A stretch of DNA of 64,000 nt from Paeniglutamicibacter terrestris (GTDB lineage Bacteria; Actinomycetota; Actinomycetes; Actinomycetales; Micrococcaceae). Under the pieces are notes generated by a model. It ran no database searches. It was not told the origin of the DNA and saw only the letters and a program-made list of their open reading frames with translations. This document shows, piece by piece, positions 60,260 to 64,000 of this stretch; position 1 is the stretch's first letter; every line of letters starts with the position of its first letter. The stretch lies in assembly GCF_012271785.1 (NCBI RefSeq), contig NZ_JAAWVT010000002.1, positions 62,001-126,000 of the forward strand. Reading direction: 5' to 3'. Position numbers and translations under genes: made by a program.

Positions 60260-60556
60260 ATGTCCGTCTCCATTAAGCCTCTCGAGGACCGCATTGTCGT
60301 CCAGCCGCTCGAAGCAGAAACCACCACTGCTTCCGGTCTGGTCATCCCCGATTCCGCCAAGGAAAAGCCCCAGGAGGGCAAGGTTGTGGCCGTAGGCCCC
60401 GGCCGCGTCGATGACAACGGCAACCGCGTCCCGGTTGACGTAGCCGAAGGCGATGTTGTGCTCTACTCCAAGTACGGCGGAACCGAAGTCAAGGTCGGCG
60501 GTGCAGAGTACCTGGTGCTCTCGGCACGCGACGTTCTGGCCATCGTCGTAAAGTAG
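60260..60556 (+). CDS. groES: Co-chaperonin GroES
   Basis: 98 residues. Lid of the chaperonin. [26 protein letters not shown], with the mobile loop [20 protein letters not shown], and the C-terminal [14 protein letters not shown] 60260 has AAAGGAGAG upstream. Regulated by CIRCE. The 60 bases before groEL contain a strong hairpin. Confidence 0.98.
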   Translation: MSVSIKPLEDRIVVQPLEAETTTASGLVIPDSAKEKPQEGKVVAVGPGRVDDNGNRVPVDVAEGDVVLYSKYGGTEVKVGGAEYLVLSARDVLAIVVK

Positions 60557-60565
60557 TTTTCCTGA

Positions 60566-62224
<1,659 letters not shown>

Positions 62225-62256
62225 GCACCTGACACCTATGTAGGTGGTGCACCTAG

Positions 62257-62338
62257 CGCCGCCGGTTCCCCTCCATGCTTTGTTGATACGCCGTGACGGC
62301 GCGCCAACGCGGTCATGAGGTCGGACCGGCGGCGTTTT
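62257..62338 (+). terminator. Branched terminator of groESL
   Basis: CGCCGCCGGT (62257-62266) pairs with ACCGGCGGCG (62325-62334), followed by TTTT. The 58-base interior contains CGCCG-TGA-CGGCG. Long loop, so less certain than the tuf terminator. Confidence 0.65.
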
Positions 62339-62459
62339 GTCGTGAGGGCACCAAAGCTGGGAATTACATGTAACGAACCAATAACGAAGTTTGATAGCGT
62401 GGGAGACCCACACCCACCGTTCCGGGGGTGGACACTGACCAAACTATCAGGATGTACTG

Positions 62460-64000
62460 ATGTCGAATTCCTTTCCTGCGCCCAGCGTGGCAGGGCGGAG
62501 TCCAATAGCTTCCCCACTCACCGTCAACCGCTTCCGGCCCGAACTCCAGGGGCTTCGAGCCCTGGCCGTGGTCCTCGTGATGGTTTACCACGTTTGGCTT
62601 GGCCGGGTCTCCGGCGGCGTGGACGTGTTTTTGTTGCTCTCAGCGTTTTTCCTCACCGGCACCTTCATCCGAAAGATTGAAAACGGCCGGCCCCTGAACC
62701 TGCTGAGTTACTGGCTTAACGTTTTTCGTCGGCTCCTGCCCGCTGCCGTTGTGGTTTTCCTGGCGATCATCGTCGCCAGCGTGAGCTTGTTGCCCAAGGC
62801 CAGGTGGAGCTCGATCATGGAGCAGATCACCGCCAGTCTTTTTTACCAGCAAAACTGGCAGCTGGCTCGCGAGTCCGTTGACTACTATGCCGCCGATCAC
62901 GCAACGGCCAGCCCGCTGCAACATTTCTGGTCCTTATCCATTCAGGGGCAGATCTTCATTCTGTGGCCCCTGCTGCTGGCCGCGGGACTGCTGATATTCA
63001 CGTCGTTGCGCGCTCGTTTCCCGGCCCTGAGCTACCGGATGGTGCTGGGGGTGATGTTCTCTCTGGTGTTCATCGCTTCGCTCACCTACTCGATCTACAT
63101 CACCGATGCGGCACAAGAGTGGGCCTACTTCGACACCGGGGCCAGATTATGGGAATTTGCCCTCGGCTCCCTACTGGCCATCTTCCTGCCACTGATCGAA
63201 AAGATTCCAGCCATCATCGGTGTGCCGCTGGGTTGGTTGGGCCTGGCCGCGATTCTCAGCTGCGGGATGGTGCTGCAGGTGGAGCACGAATTCCCCGGTT
63301 ACTTGGCCCTGTGGCCAACACTCGCCGCGGCCTTCATCATCGCTGCACCGCCGAACCGACGAGGCGTGCAGAGCGTGTTGGCGTTACCCGTCCTGGGCTG
63401 GCTGGGGAACATCTCCTACGCGCTATACCTCTGGCACTGGCCGGTGATGATCTTCTTCCTGTCCGAATCCGGCGCCGAAAGAATCTCCGTGGGCACCGGC
63501 TTATGCCTGATGCTGGTATCGCTGCTGTTGGCCTGGGGCACCACGCGCATCGTTGAATCGCCGCTGCGCTCGTGGACGTGGCTCTCCGCCAAGCGCCGCC
63601 GAGTGGGCCTGAGCATCGCCGTCCTACTCTCGGTGGTGCTGCTTCCGCTGGGCGGCTGGGAACACAAGGTGGCGGCCGAGGAACTTCGGGCCGCCGCGCA
63701 ACCGGCGATGGATAACCCCGGGGCGCGCAGCCTTGACCCGGGATTCGAGTCCGAACCCGAGGCCGGTGCCGTGGTGATCCCGCTGACCAGCAAACTCGAT
63801 GAGCAGTGGTCTAACTTTGGTGCCGATTGCACGGGGGAGTGGGCACCGACGGCAGAACAGATCGAATACTGTCAGCAGGGCGGGAACCCCGACGCGAGCA
63901 AGACCATCGTGCTGATGGGGGACTCCCACGCCCAACACTGGAGCGGTGCGCTCGATGTGATGGCACAAGACCAGGGCTGGCGTTGGATTCTCCTGACGAA
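62460..64000 (+). CDS. OafA-type acyltransferase fused to SGNH domain (3' truncated by window)
   Basis: The frame from ATG 62460 stays open to the last base, 513 residues visible. MSNSFPAPSVAG leads to the acyltransferase_3 domain: RFRPELQGLRALAVVLVMVYH with the catalytic His, GGVDVFLLLSAFFLTG, and a later YALYLWHWPVMI motif, with about ten membrane helices to residue 390. A periplasmic linker follows, then the start of an SGNH domain, IVLMGDSHAQHW, near residue 490. Such fusions O-acetylate surface glycans. AGGA at 62449-62452 is the likely ribosome binding site. The end of the SGNH domain lies outside the window. Confidence 0.9.
   Translation, partial: MSNSFPAPSVAGRSPIASPLTVNRFRPELQGLRALAVVLVMVYHVWLGRVSGGVDVFLLLSAFFLTGTFIRKIENGRPLNLLSYWLNVFRRLLPAAVVVFLAIIVASVSLLPKARWSSIMEQITASLFYQQNWQLARESVDYYAADHATASPLQHFWSLSIQGQIFILWPLLLAAGLLIFTSLRARFPALSYRMVLGVMFSLVFIASLTYSIYITDAAQEWAYFDTGARLWEFALGSLLAIFLPLIEKIPAIIGVPLGWLGLAAILSCGMVLQVEHEFPGYLALWPTLAAAFIIAAPPNRRGVQSVLALPVLGWLGNISYALYLWHWPVMIFFLSESGAERISVGTGLCLMLVSLLLAWGTTRIVESPLRSWTWLSAKRRRVGLSIAVLLSVVLLPLGGWEHKVAAEELRAAAQPAMDNPGARSLDPGFESEPEAGAVVIPLTSKLDEQWSNFGADCTGEWAPTAEQIEYCQQGGNPDASKTIVLMGDSHAQHWSGALDVMAQDQGWRWILLT

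Overview
The window is a stretch of chromosome from an actinobacterium, most likely a member of the Micrococcaceae (Arthrobacter and relatives such as Glutamicibacter or Paeniglutamicibacter). The evidence is the high-GC codon usage, the actinobacterial gene order (rpoB-rpoC, rpsL-rpsG-fusA-tuf, S10/spc/alpha clusters, alr-tsaE-tsaB-rimI-tsaD, groES-groEL), RpoB numbering that matches Mycobacterium tuberculosis residue for residue across the rifampicin region, a DUF222/HNH protein, and several genes whose start codon directly follows a TANNNT -10 box, as expected for leaderless mRNAs. The genus is an inference.

Layout. 1-1550: the 3' part of a membrane acyltransferase, and a convergent YbaK-type deacylase. 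2045-9754: rpoB and rpoC with a branched terminator. 10014-11774: a DUF222/HNH protein on the minus strand. 12282-16832: str operon (S12, S7, EF-G, EF-Tu); tuf also has its own promoter. 16965-21183: a very large unrecognised polytopic membrane protein and a 42-residue single-span membrane peptide. 21761-27128: S10 operon. 27223-28185: a membrane-anchored endonuclease/exonuclease/phosphatase-fold protein between the S10 and spc clusters. 28545-32675: spc operon, lacking rpsN. 32881-35694: secY-adk, then map behind its own terminator. 35928-39162: infA, rpmJ, rpsM, rpsK, rpoA, rplQ. 39274-42647: truA, an SGNH hydrolase, rplM-rpsI. 42765-50300: glmM, ugd, NAD(P)HX repair enzyme, acpS, a DinB-like protein and glmS. 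50449-56180: coaA, mscL, alr and the t6A/RimI cluster. 56199-59696: a YbdK-type ligase, a methyltransferase and a secreted SGNH hydrolase. 60091-62338: CIRCE-controlled groES-groEL. 62460 to the end: a truncated OafA-type acyltransferase fused to an SGNH domain.

The genes mostly serve transcription, translation, chaperoning and envelope precursor synthesis: GlmS and GlmM supply UDP-GlcNAc, Alr supplies D-Ala, Ugd supplies UDP-glucuronate, CoaA and AcpS supply CoA and phosphopantetheine. There is no phage, insertion sequence, CRISPR array, tRNA or rRNA that I can see. The less ordinary content is (i) multibranched RNA folds ahead of rpsL, rpsJ and rpsM and large stem-loops in several gaps inside ribosomal operons, (ii) long perfect hairpins without U-tracts at gene ends, (iii) the large membrane protein plus micropeptide between tuf and rpsJ, and (iv) a set of predicted leaderless genes. 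All RNA folds were found by eye and no energies were computed.
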